Source: an uncultured Pseudovibrio sp.
GTDB lineage: Bacteria > Pseudomonadota > Alphaproteobacteria > Rhizobiales > Stappiaceae
NCBI GenBank assembly: GCA_947496145.1
Contig: CANMBS010000008.1
Location: forward strand, 62,001-126,000
DNA: 64,000 nucleotides
Reading direction: 5' to 3'
The notes below the pieces were generated by a model that saw only the letters and a list, made by a program, of their open reading frames with translations, was not told the DNA's origin and ran no database searches. The translations under genes were made by a program, and so were the position numbers. The first letter of the stretch is position 1; each line of letters begins with the position of its first letter. Of this stretch, positions 8,661 through 17,640 are shown in pieces.

Positions 8661-10118
8661 TTACACCCGCACACGTTCTCGTGCAGGCATAGCTTGTTGA
8701 GCCAACGCTTCTGCCAATGCACAGGTAAACGCTTCACGCAGCTTTTCATTAGCCTCAGCAAAACCAACCAGTAAGCCCTTACGCGGTTGCCCCAGATAAA
8801 ACACCGAAAGCGGATTAACCCCAAATCCTTTGCGGTTTAAATAGTCAGCAACTGCCAGATCGTCACAAGCTTCGGGCAAATATAATGTCAGTTGTAGCCC
8901 TCCCTTTGGCATGAGAACCTCAACACGGTCCCCAAACCGGTCATTAAGCAACTGACAAAGCGCACTTCCGTTTTCAAGATACGCACTGCGGATCTTGTTC
9001 AGGTGCGCCCGGAAATGACCGCTCTCAATAAAATCTGCAAAAGCAAGCTGCACATGCACATTTGCCAGCGCCCCCGATGCCCGTTGTGCTAGCCGCAATC
9101 CCTCCACATGCGTTTTGGGAACAACAGCATAAGCAAGCCTGATACCCGGCATGAGGGACTTTGCGGAGGTCCCAATATAGATCACTGAGTTACGTTCACT
9201 CAGACCTTGCAGAGCTGCAATCGGTCGTCCTTCAAACAAAAACTCACTATCATAGTCATCCTCTAAGATCACCGCTCCGCGCTCATGGGCCTGCTGAAGC
9301 AATGTCAACCGTGCGCCCATTTCCATGCGTTGTCCCGTTGGATACTGGTGTGAGGGGGTCACATAAATTAAAGATGCCCGATCAACCTGATCAATTTCAG
9401 TCACCGGGCGCACAGTCAAACCGGAAGACACAAAAGCTGTCCTCGCCCCAAGATATCCCGGTTCCTCAATTAACGCTGTATCCCCTTCCTCAGAAAAACA
9501 CTGAGACATGAGAGAAAGCACGGCTTGCACAGTCGGAAAAGCGAGGATTTGCTCAGGCTCACACACCACCCCGCGCTCCTGTGCCAGATACTGCGCCAGA
9601 ACCCGCTGCAACTCCGGCAAGCCGGAACTGTGTTCATAGCCAAGAGCACTCCCATTGAGAATGCGTGCAGCCCGGCGCAGGCTGCGTGCCCACAACTCCT
9701 TAGGAAACAGCTCTCGCGAGGGTTCACCCGGCTGCATAAAGCTACCCCGCCCTGTCGGACTTGAGTATCGATGATTGAGTGCAAACCGCTGTCCGCGACT
9801 GGAAAGCGGTGGCACATCTCCAGAGGCATCACCATCTGAAACCGCCCGCTCCACTTCCGGCAAAGACACCACTTCCGGCCTTGCACCAGAGCGCACATCA
9901 ACCAAGCCTTCAGACCGTAGCAAATCATAGGCGGTGTTCACCGTGTTACGTGAAACAGACAAACTAACCGCAAGTTGCCGGGAGCTGGGCAGTCGTTCGC
10001 CTTCAGGAACACGACGCTTCAAAATCGCTTCCCGGTACTGCTGATAAATCTGACTGGAAAGCGGAGAACTGCTTTCCCGGTTGAGAATGACAACATATTC
10101 AAACAACTGGCACCACAC
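8661..10118 (-). CDS. MocR-type (GntR HTH + aminotransferase-like) transcriptional regulator
   Basis: About 485 residues: an N-terminal GntR-type winged helix (PLSSQIYQQYREAILK, GERLPSSRQLAVSLSVSRNTVNTAYDLL) joined by a linker to a fold-type I aminotransferase-like domain. The PLP-lysine region reads YIGTSAKSLMPGIRLAYAV, and the Asp/Tyr contacts are in ILEDDYDSEF. Such regulators sense PLP or its derivatives. The start is uncertain: a GTG at 10118 fits family length, while a TTG at 10178 is possible; no clear ribosome site is seen. The divergent neighbour encodes an FMN split-barrel protein, a recurrent MocR partner, and is the likely target. Confidence 0.88.
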   Translation of the reverse strand: MWCQLFEYVVILNRESSSPLSSQIYQQYREAILKRRVPEGERLPSSRQLAVSLSVSRNTVNTAYDLLRSEGLVDVRSGARPEVVSLPEVERAVSDGDASGDVPPLSSRGQRFALNHRYSSPTGRGSFMQPGEPSRELFPKELWARSLRRAARILNGSALGYEHSSGLPELQRVLAQYLAQERGVVCEPEQILAFPTVQAVLSLMSQCFSEEGDTALIEEPGYLGARTAFVSSGLTVRPVTEIDQVDRASLIYVTPSHQYPTGQRMEMGARLTLLQQAHERGAVILEDDYDSEFLFEGRPIAALQGLSERNSVIYIGTSAKSLMPGIRLAYAVVPKTHVEGLRLAQRASGALANVHVQLAFADFIESGHFRAHLNKIRSAYLENGSALCQLLNDRFGDRVEVLMPKGGLQLTLYLPEACDDLAVADYLNRKGFGVNPLSVFYLGQPRKGLLVGFAEANEKLREAFTCALAEALAQQAMPARERVRV

Positions 10119-10272
10119 AAATAAATAAAGCGGATCTACAAGCAGGACCAGCTTTACTGAAAATAAGGGAGAGCACAATGCTTCTTCGCCTCACAATGGA
10201 AGCAATATGCAATTTTGAAATAAAACCCGGCAAGCGATAGGAGTACATACTCAAACCACTTGCCGGGCCAAC

Positions 10273-10311
10273 TGGTCCCATATTGCCGATTATGCTCAAA
10301 ACCGGGGACCA
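10273..10311. promoter_or_regulatory. Candidate MocR operator: TGGTCCC / GGGACCA inverted repeat
   Basis: TGGTCCC at 10273-10279 and GGGACCA at 10305-10311 form a perfect 7-bp inverted repeat with 25 bp between, lying just before the flavoprotein start. A further GGACCAG occurs near 10145, close to the regulator start. MocR regulators often bind repeated TGGTCC-like half sites, so this is a reasonable operator; binding is inferred. Confidence 0.5.
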
Positions 10312-10325
10312 AGACGGTTAGAACA

Positions 10326-11024
10326 ATGACAGCAGATGTAATGTTAGACGCCCGCCAGCCAGACACCTCTAAAGAAAACAGGCCACCCAAATATGCGAGG
10401 GTCAGAACCAGCCCTCGCGCACACTACGATTGGGATGTAATAGCTCCCATTCTGGAAAGCTCACTGGTCGCCCACGTTGGTTTTACGGACGAAGATCGCC
10501 CTATGGTTATTCCAATGGCTTTCGCCGTCATCAACCGCACGATCTATATCCACGGTGCAAAGGCTGCGAGGATCGTAAAGAAAACAGCAAAGAACGCCCC
10601 TGTCTGCCTCACCTTCACTCACGTCGATGGCATTGTAGCCGCACGTTCAGCGTTCCATCATTCTGTCAATTATCGCTGCGCCATCATTCACGGCAACGCG
10701 CGACTGGTAACCGATTACGACGAAGCGTGGGACGCTTTAAAGGAAATCACCGAACATCTCCTCCCCGGAAGGTGGGAGGAAGTACGCCCCATGACCGACA
10801 AAGAGCAGCGCTCAACGGGCGTCATTGCAGTCGACATTGAGCATGCCGCAGCAAAAATCCGTCAGGGGCCACCCGTGGACGACGCCGAGGACTATGACAA
10901 ACCACATTGGGCGGGTGTTATTCCCGTAACCACCGCCCTCGGCCAGCCCATTGATGACGGTAAGGTTCTGGATGGTGTTAAGGCTCCTGCCTCACCTGCG
11001 AGAGCTATTCAAAAGTTCGCTTAA
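10326..11024 (+). CDS. Pyridoxamine 5'-phosphate oxidase family (FMN split-barrel) protein
   Basis: A protein of about 232 residues with the FMN-binding split-barrel fold: SSLVAHVGFTDEDRPMVIPMAFAV, then TIYIHGAKAARIVK, PVCLTFTHVDGIVAARSAFHHSVNYRC and IHGNARLVTDYDEAWDALKEI. The order matches the NimA/PPOX-like group often annotated as a pyridoxamine phosphate oxidase family protein; it is not canonical PdxH. The start is uncertain: ATG at 10326 gives MTADVMLDARQ, without a strong ribosome site. It is divergent from the MocR regulator, so a role in B6 metabolism or in reducing a PLP-sensed compound is an inference. Confidence 0.82.
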   Translation: MTADVMLDARQPDTSKENRPPKYARVRTSPRAHYDWDVIAPILESSLVAHVGFTDEDRPMVIPMAFAVINRTIYIHGAKAARIVKKTAKNAPVCLTFTHVDGIVAARSAFHHSVNYRCAIIHGNARLVTDYDEAWDALKEITEHLLPGRWEEVRPMTDKEQRSTGVIAVDIEHAAAKIRQGPPVDDAEDYDKPHWAGVIPVTTALGQPIDDGKVLDGVKAPASPARAIQKFA

Positions 11025-11055
11025 TTTTCGGAGCTTTTATAGAAAATTTTAAGGG

Positions 11056-11089
11056 TGGGATGGTCGATTTTACCCGGTCGACCATCCCA
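11056..11089. terminator. Perfect 12-bp hairpin after the flavoprotein gene
   Basis: TGGGATGGTCGA (11056-11067) pairs exactly with TCGACCATCCCA (11078-11089) around a 10-base loop. It starts about 30 bp after the stop at 11024. No T-tract follows, so it may be a Rho-aided 3' end or a convergent-gene hairpin. Confidence 0.55.
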
Positions 11090-11190
11090 TTGTGTCCTTG
11101 CAGACAGACTGACCGCAGTCAGACAACTTAAAATTCGAGAAGATTTCGAAGAGAACCTTAAAGGTCCGTCTTTAGATATGCAAGAAGCAT

Positions 11191-11682
11191 TTAGCTGCGA
11201 GCAATAATAGCCTTAACGCGCTTACAGTACTTCGCACTTATGCGGTTCATTCGTTTCGCATAGTGGCCTGCGTTGTAACGAAGGATCGTTCCGCAAAGAT
11301 CGCCACCAGCACGCTTGTAAGCGCCAGCCAGATACCGCATACCAAATTCAATGTTGTTCTCGGGCTTGTAAAGAGCCTTTACTGAACCTCTGTAGCCCAT
11401 ACCCCGTGCTGTCGCTGGTTTAATCTGCATCAGACCAACCTCACCAGCACGACCACGAGCCTTTGCATTAAAATTACTCTCCACTTCAACAACTGCTTTG
11501 GCAATGTGATGCGGAACGCCATGCTTTCTGGCTTTTTTCTCAATCAACTTAACGTAGTTAGTCTTTTTGGTCGCGGCTTCTGCTTCACTGGATGAAAAGC
11601 TGGTGTCGATAACAACACCAAGACTAACACTGGCAGCAAGAACGGGGATTACTACAAGGTTTTTTATTTTTGTAAGGTTCAT
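11191..11682 (-). CDS. Lytic transglycosylase, SLT domain, secreted
   Basis: A 163-residue lysozyme-like protein that cleaves peptidoglycan glycan strands in the periplasm. The start at 11682 (MNLTKIKNLVV) has AGGAAG upstream and gives a signal peptide with a hydrophobic core VVIPVLAASVSLGVVI and a probable cleavage near SEAEA. The catalytic glutamate is E68 in VEVESNFNAKA, followed by GEVGLMQIKPATARGMG, IEFGMRYL and LRYNAGHY, the normal order of the SLT family. The mature domain is basic (many Lys/Arg). It is a minimal single-domain enzyme and stands upstream of an amidase gene on the same strand, 270 bp apart. Confidence 0.92.
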   Translation of the reverse strand: MNLTKIKNLVVIPVLAASVSLGVVIDTSFSSSEAEAATKKTNYVKLIEKKARKHGVPHHIAKAVVEVESNFNAKARGRAGEVGLMQIKPATARGMGYRGSVKALYKPENNIEFGMRYLAGAYKRAGGDLCGTILRYNAGHYAKRMNRISAKYCKRVKAIIARS

Positions 11683-11958
11683 CTTCACTTCCTGGCAATC
11701 ATGTTTTGAGCAGGAGTGTTTATCTTCACAAGTTGAGACGAAAATCAGACGAACCTGATCACGATAAGTTACAATTTTAATGTTTAAAAATCGGCACAAA
11801 CCTTAGTTCATGGCAGAAAAATGGCCAGCACGCGGCGCACCAGCCTTACCTTAGGATACTTTGTGACAACACGCAGACATTACGCTACGTAATACCAACA
11901 CATACTAAATACGCAAAACAACTTATTCAGCCAGATATTTCAATGACATTGATCACAA

Positions 11959-12717
11959 TTACAGGGATTTTAGCTTCTTCAGGAGCCCATGAAGTGTTGC
12001 AATGCTCTGAGCATCCGCAATCCCATCCACTTTCGCGGGCCGGAAATGACGCTGAAACGCCTCAACAGCATATCTGGTCTTCTCATCAAACACACCACTG
12101 ACCATCACTTCGTACCCGTAAAGCCCGAGCAGAGACTGTAAGGCTTCAATCGGTTGTCCTTCATCGCCTTCCTGAAAGAAGCTGGAAGCATCAATGCTGA
12201 CAGGCTCAATGAAATGTCCCAGACCTTCTTCAGCCAATCGCGACCAGGGAAAATGCCGCCCTGGATCCTGTTTGCGGGACGGAGCAACATCAGAATGACC
12301 AAGCACACGTTCCGGCGCAATGTTGTGGCGAGCACAAATATCTTTAGCAAGGGCAATGACAGCTTCAATCTGCACATCAGGATACGCTTGAGTTCCGTCC
12401 TCCAGATCACCAGGATTGGAGATCTCAATACCAATACTGCGAGAGTTAAGGTCTTCCTCGCCTTTCCAGCTGGAAATCCCGGCATGCCAGGCCCGCCGGC
12501 TCTCTGGCACCATTTGCGTTATCATGCCCATTTCATCCACGAGATAGTGGCAGGACACCTCAGAACGCGGATCGCAAAGCCATGAAACAGCTTTCTCCGC
12601 ACTCTCCATCGCCGTGTAATGCAAAATCAGCATGTCAACAGCAGGTGCACGGCGCTCATTGTGATTAGGGGAAGGACGAAGACGCGCAGGTACTGCGCAT
12701 TCAGTTTTAACGCTCAT
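11959..12717 (-). CDS. N-acetylmuramoyl-L-alanine amidase (AmiD-type, amidase_2 + PG-binding)
   Basis: A 252-residue zinc amidase that cuts the bond between MurNAc and the stem peptide. Amidase_2 domain: MLILHYTAM (zinc His33), CHYLVDEMG, AWHAGISSWKG, RSIGIEISNPG and VLGHSDVAPSRKQDPG (His141, Asp151 as the other zinc ligands). A C-terminal peptidoglycan-binding-1 domain follows (EALQSLLGLYGYEV, YAVEAFQRHFRPAKVDGIAD). No signal peptide is visible, so it may act on cytoplasmic anhydro-muropeptides (AmpD-like) or be exported otherwise. Its ATG overlaps the stop of the upstream DnaJ-type gene (ATGA), so the two are translationally coupled. Confidence 0.92.
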   Translation of the reverse strand: MSVKTECAVPARLRPSPNHNERRAPAVDMLILHYTAMESAEKAVSWLCDPRSEVSCHYLVDEMGMITQMVPESRRAWHAGISSWKGEEDLNSRSIGIEISNPGDLEDGTQAYPDVQIEAVIALAKDICARHNIAPERVLGHSDVAPSRKQDPGRHFPWSRLAEEGLGHFIEPVSIDASSFFQEGDEGQPIEALQSLLGLYGYEVMVSGVFDEKTRYAVEAFQRHFRPAKVDGIADAQSIATLHGLLKKLKSL

Positions 12718-13406
12718 ATTCCTCGTTCCGCGCAGATTTGCTCATACGCTTTATTCAATGCAACCAGTCGGTCACTGGCAATCTTTACAAATTCTTCAGG
12801 CACCCCGCGCCCGATTAAACGATCAGGATGGGTTTCACGAACCAGCTTGCGATAGCACGAGCGCACCTCATCATCGGTTGCATTCATATCTATTCCAAAA
12901 ACCAGATAAGGGTCTCCACCACCTCTCATATGACGCGCTTTAATCTGCGAAAATCCAACAGCATCGATTCCGAAGATCTCTGCAACACGGGCCAGATAAG
13001 CAATCTCACGCTCATGAACAACACCATCAGCCTTGGCAATATAAAACAGACCATCCAGAACATCAGAGCGCGTTGTCTCATCCTCTGCAAACAACACGGA
13101 AAGCTTCTCAGCGTACGTTTCAAATCCTGCCACGTCCTGCTGCGCTAGGTGAAACAAGCGCGAAACGTTACCTTCCTCACCTTCGGGCATCTCAAAAAGA
13201 TCGTAAAAGGCAAACACCTCGTCCTGCGTTACCACCCCATCAGCCTTTGCCATTTTTGCAGACAAGGCAATCATGGCAACAGTGAACGCCACATTGCGCC
13301 GAGCTTCGCCAACAGATTGAACAAGCTGTTGCAGCCGGTCAACCAAATGTGCACCGCCTGCCTGCAACGCACCAACAATCTTGTCAAAGCTGCTCCAAAA
13401 GTTCAT
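12714..13406 (-). CDS. TerB/DnaJ-domain co-chaperone, DjlA-like
   Basis: A protein of about 230 residues. The N-terminal half is a TerB-like helical domain (VAFTVAMIALSAKMAKADGVVTQDEV and a second LFYIAKADGVVHEREI repeat, acidic D-G-V-V metal-type turns). The C-terminal J domain reads YLVFGIDMNATDDEVRSCYRKLVRETHPDRLIGRG with the HPD tripeptide needed to stimulate DnaK ATPase. DjlA of E. coli has the same order plus an N-terminal transmembrane helix, which is not evident here. Start at ATG 13406 with AGG upstream; GTG at 13412 is possible. It is coupled to the amidase by ATGA overlap, a pairing that suggests envelope maintenance. Confidence 0.87.
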   Translation of the reverse strand: MNFWSSFDKIVGALQAGGAHLVDRLQQLVQSVGEARRNVAFTVAMIALSAKMAKADGVVTQDEVFAFYDLFEMPEGEEGNVSRLFHLAQQDVAGFETYAEKLSVLFAEDETTRSDVLDGLFYIAKADGVVHEREIAYLARVAEIFGIDAVGFSQIKARHMRGGGDPYLVFGIDMNATDDEVRSCYRKLVRETHPDRLIGRGVPEEFVKIASDRLVALNKAYEQICAERGI

Positions 13407-13758
13407 TGGCACCCTGCTTACTGCTTGCGTCCTTCAGGAAACTCATCTGACAAGACAGCAAATAACTTTAATCACTGCAAATCAGGTTTATACCTAACAA
13501 ATTATTTATCAATCCGAATTGTTTATTTCCCTCGGGGTTTTATTCGCTCTCCCCCTGCCAAAACCACATAAGTAAGTAATCACACCAATGCGTAATCATG
13601 CAATAATAACCCCTAGAAACACATGGGTAATAATTTTCAAATATCTTCGTTAGAGATTAACTACATGTGCGCACTTTATGTACGCGCTCATAATCTCAGA
13701 TCATTTTAGCTACCTGCTAACGGCACATTCCTCGCGTGTTTCGGGATAGGGAATTCAA
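13407..13758. other. AT-rich intergenic region between divergent djlA-like and GGDEF-EAL genes
   Basis: About 350 bp, distinctly AT-rich around 13490-13720, holding the two divergent promoters. No gene, repeat or clear operator was recognised. Confidence 0.5.
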
Positions 13759-15831
13759 GTGGAAACCATACCTCCACATCGCAAATTTTTTTATGCCATA
13801 CTCGCGCTTATCGCCGTCAGTGCGATTGCAGCCAGCTTTTATGCAATTGATCAGGCCACGCTTTACTATCTTTTTCATAGCGAAGCAGAAAAGAAGTTCG
13901 AGCTTGCCAAAGACACAATCCAGTCGCACCGTCCTTTCGAAGCTGTACGTCAAACCAGAAGAACAAAGAAGAGCAACGATGCACCTCTTGGCTTTGGCCT
14001 GCGCGGGGCAAGAACTGACAGGCAGCCAGAGTTAAAGTCTACCAGCTGGAAACTTGCCGGGGACAAAGCCGAAGCGATAAAAACCAGCCTGGCAGAACAT
14101 TTCGAGCAATTCGAACTCCTGATCGTAAACGTACCAGGCCGCCCGCTTGCAGTTCATCCAAGAGACATGTCTTTAGAGCGCGTGCAGGAAATCCTGCAAA
14201 ACCCCGAAGCTTTTGAAGCATGGCATGCCTCACTGGAAACAGGAAAACCGCAGACCTACTCCAATTTCGACTGGTTGAAGTGGCAAGTTCCTGAGTTTGG
14301 AACGGTCATTCCTTACATAAACGACGAGTGGAAAGCGCGGGGCGGGTTTATCTTCTTCACCAAACCCAAACTGGATACCGTCGTTTTCCTCAATGCCATC
14401 GCATTTGGGTCTGCCTTTGCATTCCTTTTGGTTTTCATCGTCGCACTGGCCTCAGTCCTGTTTGCATGGAGAGGTTTGCATGACCGCTGGAAGACGTCCA
14501 AAACCATCCGTTTTCTGGCTCATAACGATCCCTTAACTCATTTGCCAAATCGCGCAGTCTTCTCAGACGAACTTAACAAGGCATTGCGAAAAGCATCGAT
14601 CACGGCCTCCAATGTTTATGTGATCGCCATCGACGTAGATAAGTTCAAGGAAGTCAACGACACTCATGGTCATGCGACAGGTGATACGTTCTTGCAGATC
14701 ATCTCTGACCGCCTCCGCCTTGTCTTCACAGAACATCTGGTCTCCCGCCTTTCTGGTGATGAGTTCGCAGTCATGATCGAAGGAGACTACACCCGGCACG
14801 ATGTAACTGTCCTTGCCCAGCGTGCTCTTGCAACGACAAACTCAAACTGCGTTATTGATGGCAAGGAAATCCAGATTTCCTTGTCCATGGGCATTGCACA
14901 GGCAACAGATGCAGCATGGCGCTCCTCCCGCCTTCTTCACTGCGCAGACCTTGCACTTTATCGCTCCAAAAACGGTGGACGTTCCATTTACACCTGGTAC
15001 GAATCCAGCATGGATGAAGAACTGGAGCGTCGCCGCGAGCTGGAATCAGAGATGATCCGCGCCCTCAAGCTGGATGGATTCTCAGTTGTCTATCAGGCAC
15101 AAGTCGGCTTGGCAGACAATAAACTCAAAGCTTTTGAAGCGCTTCTCCGCTGGGTTCACCCTGAAAAAGGCCGGATCTCACCAGAAGTCTTTATTCCCAT
15201 TGCAGAAGAGACCGGCCTGATTGAAGCTCTTGGTGAGTACGTGCTCAAGAAGGCCTGCGCAGATGCCGCCGGTTGGTCTGATCAGACATTGAAGGTCGCT
15301 GTGAACTTCTCACCTGCTCAGTTTAAAACTGGCCAGATTGAGCAAAAGATTGCTGACGCATTAGAAGAGTCGGGTCTGGCGCCCGAGCGTCTTGAGATTG
15401 AAATCACGGAAAGCCTCCTGATTTCTGACACGACCAGCGTGGTAAAGTCACTCAAAAAAATCGGCAAAATGGGTGTGTCTATTGCCATGGATGATTTTGG
15501 TACAGGCTACTCCTCACTAAGCTATCTTTCACGCTTCCCCTTCAACAAAATTAAGATTGACCGCAGCTTCATCATGAACATCGGGAAGGATGCCCATACA
15601 GACGCAATTGTTGCTGCAATCATTGGTCTTGGCCGCTCGCTGGATGTTCTCATCACCGCAGAAGGAGTTGAAGATGAAATGCAGGCAAAGATATTGCGGG
15701 CCGGTGGTTGTGACATCGTTCAAGGGTACTATTTCGGCAAGCCTGCCAATGTGGACCCTCTGAATCCGCACGCCAACATTCGCTGCACACCGGGCGACAA
15801 AGACCCCGGGCTCATAGAAAGTGCCCGTTAA
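13759..15831 (+). CDS. Membrane-bound GGDEF-EAL cyclic-di-GMP protein (periplasmic sensor)
   Basis: A 690-residue protein that probably makes and/or degrades c-di-GMP. TM1 is at about residues 10-30, a periplasmic sensor region of about 175 residues of no known family follows, then TM2 (AFGSAFAFLLVFIVALASVLFAW). GGDEF domain about 250-420: HNDPLTHLPNRAVF, and the active loop reads SGDEF (S332), so the first Gly is replaced. EAL domain about 430-680: EALLRW (E460), NFSPAQF, EITESLL, DDFGTGYSSLSYL, KIDRSF, AEGVE and QGYYFGKP, all apparently catalytic. GTG start with AGGGAATTCAA upstream. SGDEF loops can retain cyclase activity, but it may mainly be a phosphodiesterase. Confidence 0.93.
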   Translation: METIPPHRKFFYAILALIAVSAIAASFYAIDQATLYYLFHSEAEKKFELAKDTIQSHRPFEAVRQTRRTKKSNDAPLGFGLRGARTDRQPELKSTSWKLAGDKAEAIKTSLAEHFEQFELLIVNVPGRPLAVHPRDMSLERVQEILQNPEAFEAWHASLETGKPQTYSNFDWLKWQVPEFGTVIPYINDEWKARGGFIFFTKPKLDTVVFLNAIAFGSAFAFLLVFIVALASVLFAWRGLHDRWKTSKTIRFLAHNDPLTHLPNRAVFSDELNKALRKASITASNVYVIAIDVDKFKEVNDTHGHATGDTFLQIISDRLRLVFTEHLVSRLSGDEFAVMIEGDYTRHDVTVLAQRALATTNSNCVIDGKEIQISLSMGIAQATDAAWRSSRLLHCADLALYRSKNGGRSIYTWYESSMDEELERRRELESEMIRALKLDGFSVVYQAQVGLADNKLKAFEALLRWVHPEKGRISPEVFIPIAEETGLIEALGEYVLKKACADAAGWSDQTLKVAVNFSPAQFKTGQIEQKIADALEESGLAPERLEIEITESLLISDTTSVVKSLKKIGKMGVSIAMDDFGTGYSSLSYLSRFPFNKIKIDRSFIMNIGKDAHTDAIVAAIIGLGRSLDVLITAEGVEDEMQAKILRAGGCDIVQGYYFGKPANVDPLNPHANIRCTPGDKDPGLIESAR

Positions 15832-15938
15832 GCTCACCACTAAAAAAGCCCAGCGAGAATAGCAGGATATCTCTCGCAGTGACCAACAGGCTACCCTGAC
15901 ACAAATGACCCGCGCCCGGGAGTCTCTGTGAGGTAGCA

Positions 15939-16844
15939 ATGGCACACAAAGAAACGGTCAGTCCAGAAAATTCAGCAGCGGACGATGATCTTGCCGAAAC
16001 AGCTCGTCCTTTCCATTACCTGTCGTTCTTCCAGCTCCTGCAATCCATCATCTCAGCTCTTTTGTTAGGCGGCGCAGTTCTGATGACATTGGATGTTCTC
16101 ATGACACCGCTGCCAGAATCTGCCCTTCGGCCCCTGCTTGTCTGGTTAGCACTGGCGTTCCTGAGTGTTGTCATAATCGTTCCCAAAAACTTCACTCTCG
16201 GTTTTCTCTGCCTGCTCCTGTGCCAGCTGATCGCCTGGCGCATAACCTCACTTTATTATGCTTACTTGCTAAGCTGGCCTCTTGCAGCCGCGTTTTTTAT
16301 CAACCTGTTCTGGTTCCTCAGCACAATCCAGCGAAATTCATTTGAAACAGCAGGCAGAGGTCTCACACTTTGGCAATGGCAACTCACCTTCTTCAGAATT
16401 CTGGTGGGTTTTATAATGGTTCCCCATTTCACTGATAAACTGTTTGCTGGCTCTCTCCCTTATATGGAACATTTGGAATTCTTCTCTCTGCTCGGCTTTC
16501 AAAATCCGGGTATGATTATTGACGGAGCAGGTCTGATAGAGTTTGGCATTGCCATCGGTGTCGGGCTGGGTCTGCTCACTCGCTTATCTAGCTTCCTCGC
16601 TGCCGGCTTTATCATGTTCTCCAGTACAGTAAGCGGAGCACTGGATCACGGCTTCGTCTCTTTTGCGACCGCTGTATCCTGGGAACTCCCCGTCATTCTC
16701 TTTACCTCTTATCTTAGCTTCACAACCACAGGAGGGGGAGAGTTTTCCTTAGATGGTGTTTTACGCCGCACCGGAAAAATGCCCGGTTGGATCAAACTTC
16801 TCATGGGCAACACGGGTCTGGCCCATAATGAGCACGTTGACTGA
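15939..16844 (+). CDS. DoxX-like integral membrane protein
   Basis: A 301-residue membrane protein with a charged N-terminal tail of about 30 residues and about eight hydrophobic segments. The C-terminal half resembles DoxX: FRILVGFIMVPHFTDKLFAG, GAGLIEFGIAIGVGLGLLTRLSSFLAAGF, and a last segment ending in a GGGEFSLDG loop that is typical of the family's end. The function of DoxX proteins is not settled; some take part in thiol or thiosulfate redox chemistry. The ribosome site GTGAGGTAGCA fixes the ATG. It lies 107 bp after the GGDEF-EAL gene on the same strand, possibly cotranscribed. Confidence 0.7.
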   Translation: MAHKETVSPENSAADDDLAETARPFHYLSFFQLLQSIISALLLGGAVLMTLDVLMTPLPESALRPLLVWLALAFLSVVIIVPKNFTLGFLCLLLCQLIAWRITSLYYAYLLSWPLAAAFFINLFWFLSTIQRNSFETAGRGLTLWQWQLTFFRILVGFIMVPHFTDKLFAGSLPYMEHLEFFSLLGFQNPGMIIDGAGLIEFGIAIGVGLGLLTRLSSFLAAGFIMFSSTVSGALDHGFVSFATAVSWELPVILFTSYLSFTTTGGGEFSLDGVLRRTGKMPGWIKLLMGNTGLAHNEHVD

Positions 16845-16871
16845 GAAAGGGCCGAGGTAAGAGACAGTCGC

Positions 16872-17414
16872 CTACATCGCAGCAGCAGAGCGCGCAGCCT
16901 GATCATAATGTCCTGAAACACTGCGTAAAACAGAGGCCAGCCGCGAAAGCTCCCCTTCATCCAGACCAAGCCCCTTAACGGGCTTCACAAGCAGGGCCTC
17001 ACGCAGTTGCTTGTAGTCTTCACAAAGCTCGCTCCCGCTCTCGGTTATCCCAACGATCTTTTCCTTCCCCCGCTTCCCGGATTTGACCAGCCCCGCCTTT
17101 TCCAGCTTCTTCAGCGCATAGGAAACCGTGTGCGTATCTTCAACATTCAGAACCAGACACAGATCAGCCAGTGTTTTGGAACGCTCCCGATGGTTCACAG
17201 AATGCAGAACAAGCGTTTCCAGTGGCGACAGCCCTTCTTGCCCCACAGCAGCCATGCAACGCACCATCCAACGATGGTAAGCATGCACCATCATAGTCAC
17301 CGCAAACTCAACTTCGGAAAGAGCAGGCATCTCACCAGAGGCCAAATGTGAAGAAGACACCACCGGACCAACTCCCGCGCCATCTGCATTCTTCTTTGTG
17401 AAGCCATCCTTCAT
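16872..17414 (-). CDS. MarR-like winged-helix transcriptional regulator
   Basis: A 180-residue protein with an N-terminal extension of about 35 residues and a winged helix resembling MarR (HTH_27): LSPLETLVLHSVNHRERSKTLADLCLVLNVEDTHTVSYALKKLEKAGLVKSGKRGKEKIVGITESG. In the recognition helix DTHTVSYALKKLEKAGLV and the wing KRGKEKI the MarR layout is clear. Ribosome site AAGGGCAGTA. It is divergent from the 5-oxoprolinase gene and probably controls it; an inverted repeat in the promoter gap is a candidate operator. This regulator-hydantoinase pairing is seen in other alphaproteobacteria as far as I recall. Confidence 0.82.
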   Translation of the reverse strand: MKDGFTKKNADGAGVGPVVSSSHLASGEMPALSEVEFAVTMMVHAYHRWMVRCMAAVGQEGLSPLETLVLHSVNHRERSKTLADLCLVLNVEDTHTVSYALKKLEKAGLVKSGKRGKEKIVGITESGSELCEDYKQLREALLVKPVKGLGLDEGELSRLASVLRSVSGHYDQAARSAAAM

Positions 17415-17588
17415 TACTGCCCTTACCTTCCAATCATCATAGACACGCGAAACTTTATCCCGTCACATAACATAGCCTCTGAGACTTACACTCCGGGTGG
17501 CAAACCTACCTGTCCCCTAATCCCACAAAAATGTGCAGTACTTTTCCATAGGCACCTAAACGTCATAGCCCAACATTGACATTTTATC

Positions 17589-17605
17589 TACATTTTATAG
17601 ATGTA
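17589..17605. promoter_or_regulatory. Candidate operator for divergent regulator/oxoprolinase genes
   Basis: TACAT (17589-17593) and ATGTA (17601-17605) form an inverted repeat with 7 bp between, 36 bp before the oxoprolinase ATG. Half-site size and spacing fit a MarR-type dimer. Inferred only. Confidence 0.4.
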
Positions 17606-17640
17606 TCACAAGATAATATTCCAACCAGAACGGGGCGACA

